In this document: positions 32,292 to 32,427 of the stretch, in pieces
Layout: each line of letters starts with the position of its first letter
How positions within the stretch are numbered: the first letter of the stretch is position 1
Assembly (NCBI GenBank): GCA_903917735.1
Contig: CAIXBR010000047.1
Span: 108,670-141,096, forward strand
Source: an uncultured Elusimicrobia bacterium
GTDB lineage: Bacteria > Elusimicrobiota > Elusimicrobia > Elusimicrobiales > UBA9959
DNA: 32,427 nucleotides
Reading direction: 5' to 3'
Program-made: the position numbers and the translations under genes
The notes under the pieces: generated by a model
Databases searched by the model: none
Told to the model about the DNA's origin: nothing
Seen by the model: only the letters and a program-made list of their open reading frames with translations

Positions 32292-32427
32292 GGTGGTCGG
32301 GATAGACTAGACCAGTTGCAGGCACTTCTTAAGGTGGACTGCTTTACTCTTCCTGCTGCTGACGCCGCGCTTCTTCAGTCCTTCCAGATATACTTCCCGT
32401 GGGGTTTTATAGTCAAGCGACTGATGC
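32289..32427 (-). mobile_element. End of an IS3-family insertion sequence, continuing past the window
   Basis: The element begins with TGAGGTGGTCGGGA at 32289, in keeping with IS3-type ends that start in TG. The transposase stop codon lies 18 nt inside. The opposite end and any target duplication are outside the window. Confidence 0.75.
32307..32427 (-). CDS. IS3-family transposase (integrase core), C-terminal fragment
   Basis: The minus strand reads HQSLDYKTPREVYLEGLKKR, then GVSSRKSKAVHLKKCLQLV and a stop at 32307-32309. HQSLDYKTPREVY is the classic closing motif of the IS3-family OrfB integrase, which cuts and joins the element ends through a DDE site. The catalytic residues are beyond the window edge. 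The part visible has no stops or shifts, so this may be a live copy. Confidence 0.85.
   Translation of the reverse strand, partial: HQSLDYKTPREVYLEGLKKRGVSSRKSKAVHLKKCLQLV

Noticed and set aside
1..32427. CRISPR arrays, tRNA or rRNA genes
   Set aside because: I saw no regularly spaced repeats, no tRNA-like cloverleaf with flanking signatures and no rRNA stretches while reading the window; a dedicated scan was not possible.

Overview
The window looks like an accessory envelope and efflux region of a GC-rich, diderm (Gram-negative-type) bacterium. The support is an autotransporter, two Omp85/POTRA proteins, two TolC-type channels, lipoproteins and a PorV-like protein. The mix of an aldehyde:ferredoxin oxidoreductase with its own ThiS/MoaD-like protein, PorV-like proteins, FlgD-like C-terminal domains and many decayed genes is reminiscent of Elusimicrobiota. 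That placement is a guess from gene content; no rRNA or other marker gene is present. Nearly all genes lie on the + strand. The minus-strand genes are the two transposases.

Layout. (1) 1-3879, cassette A: an ECF sigma factor wrecked by an internal deletion of about 200 bp, a zinc-finger (ZAS) anti-sigma factor, a membrane-anchored His-rich CnrX/CpxP/Spy-like sensor, a stand-alone response-regulator receiver, a strong terminator, and a full autotransporter. (2) 3978-9784: a secreted transglutaminase-like protein, a ThiS-like sulfur carrier plus tungsten-type aldehyde:ferredoxin oxidoreductase pair, an unknown exported protein, and a TPR lipoprotein. (3) 9785-10925: a decayed IS110/IS1111-type element with inverted repeats and structured non-coding ends. 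(4) 11039-17379: a MarR regulator with a good sigma70-type promoter and candidate operators, then a TolC / adaptor / RND pump operon. The TolC reading frame carries the DNA-binding head of a deleted TetR regulator. (5) 17582-21642, cassette B: a single-POTRA Omp85-like protein with no ordinary start codon for its signal peptide, an intact ECF sigma factor, the paralogous ZAS anti-sigma, the paralogous CnrX-like sensor, a CBM9/DOMON-like secreted protein, and the truncated head of an autotransporter paralogous to that of cassette A. (6) 21643-26187: a gene graveyard with an FtsX permease tail, a papain-like/lectin/FN3/FlgD-Ig secreted protease broken by four frameshifts (three at simple repeats), and a PorV-like gene with an internal deletion. 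(7) 26223-30912: a lipoprotein ORF whose 5' end holds a third sigma-factor tail remnant, followed by a TolC / MacA / MacB operon. (8) 30947-32427: a small protein, then a BamA-like POTRA protein cut off by an IS3-family element that supplies its stop codon.

The most interesting pattern is the repeated cassette: ECF sigma, ZAS anti-sigma and CnrX-like periplasmic sensor, coupled to an autotransporter. The order and logic resemble the known CnrYXH/NccYXH metal-sensing modules, but the partners are outer-membrane and secreted proteins. The two copies have decayed reciprocally (A lost the sigma, B lost the autotransporter), and a third copy survives only as a sigma tail in front of the MacAB operon. 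Cross-regulation between the copies and the efflux pumps is inference.
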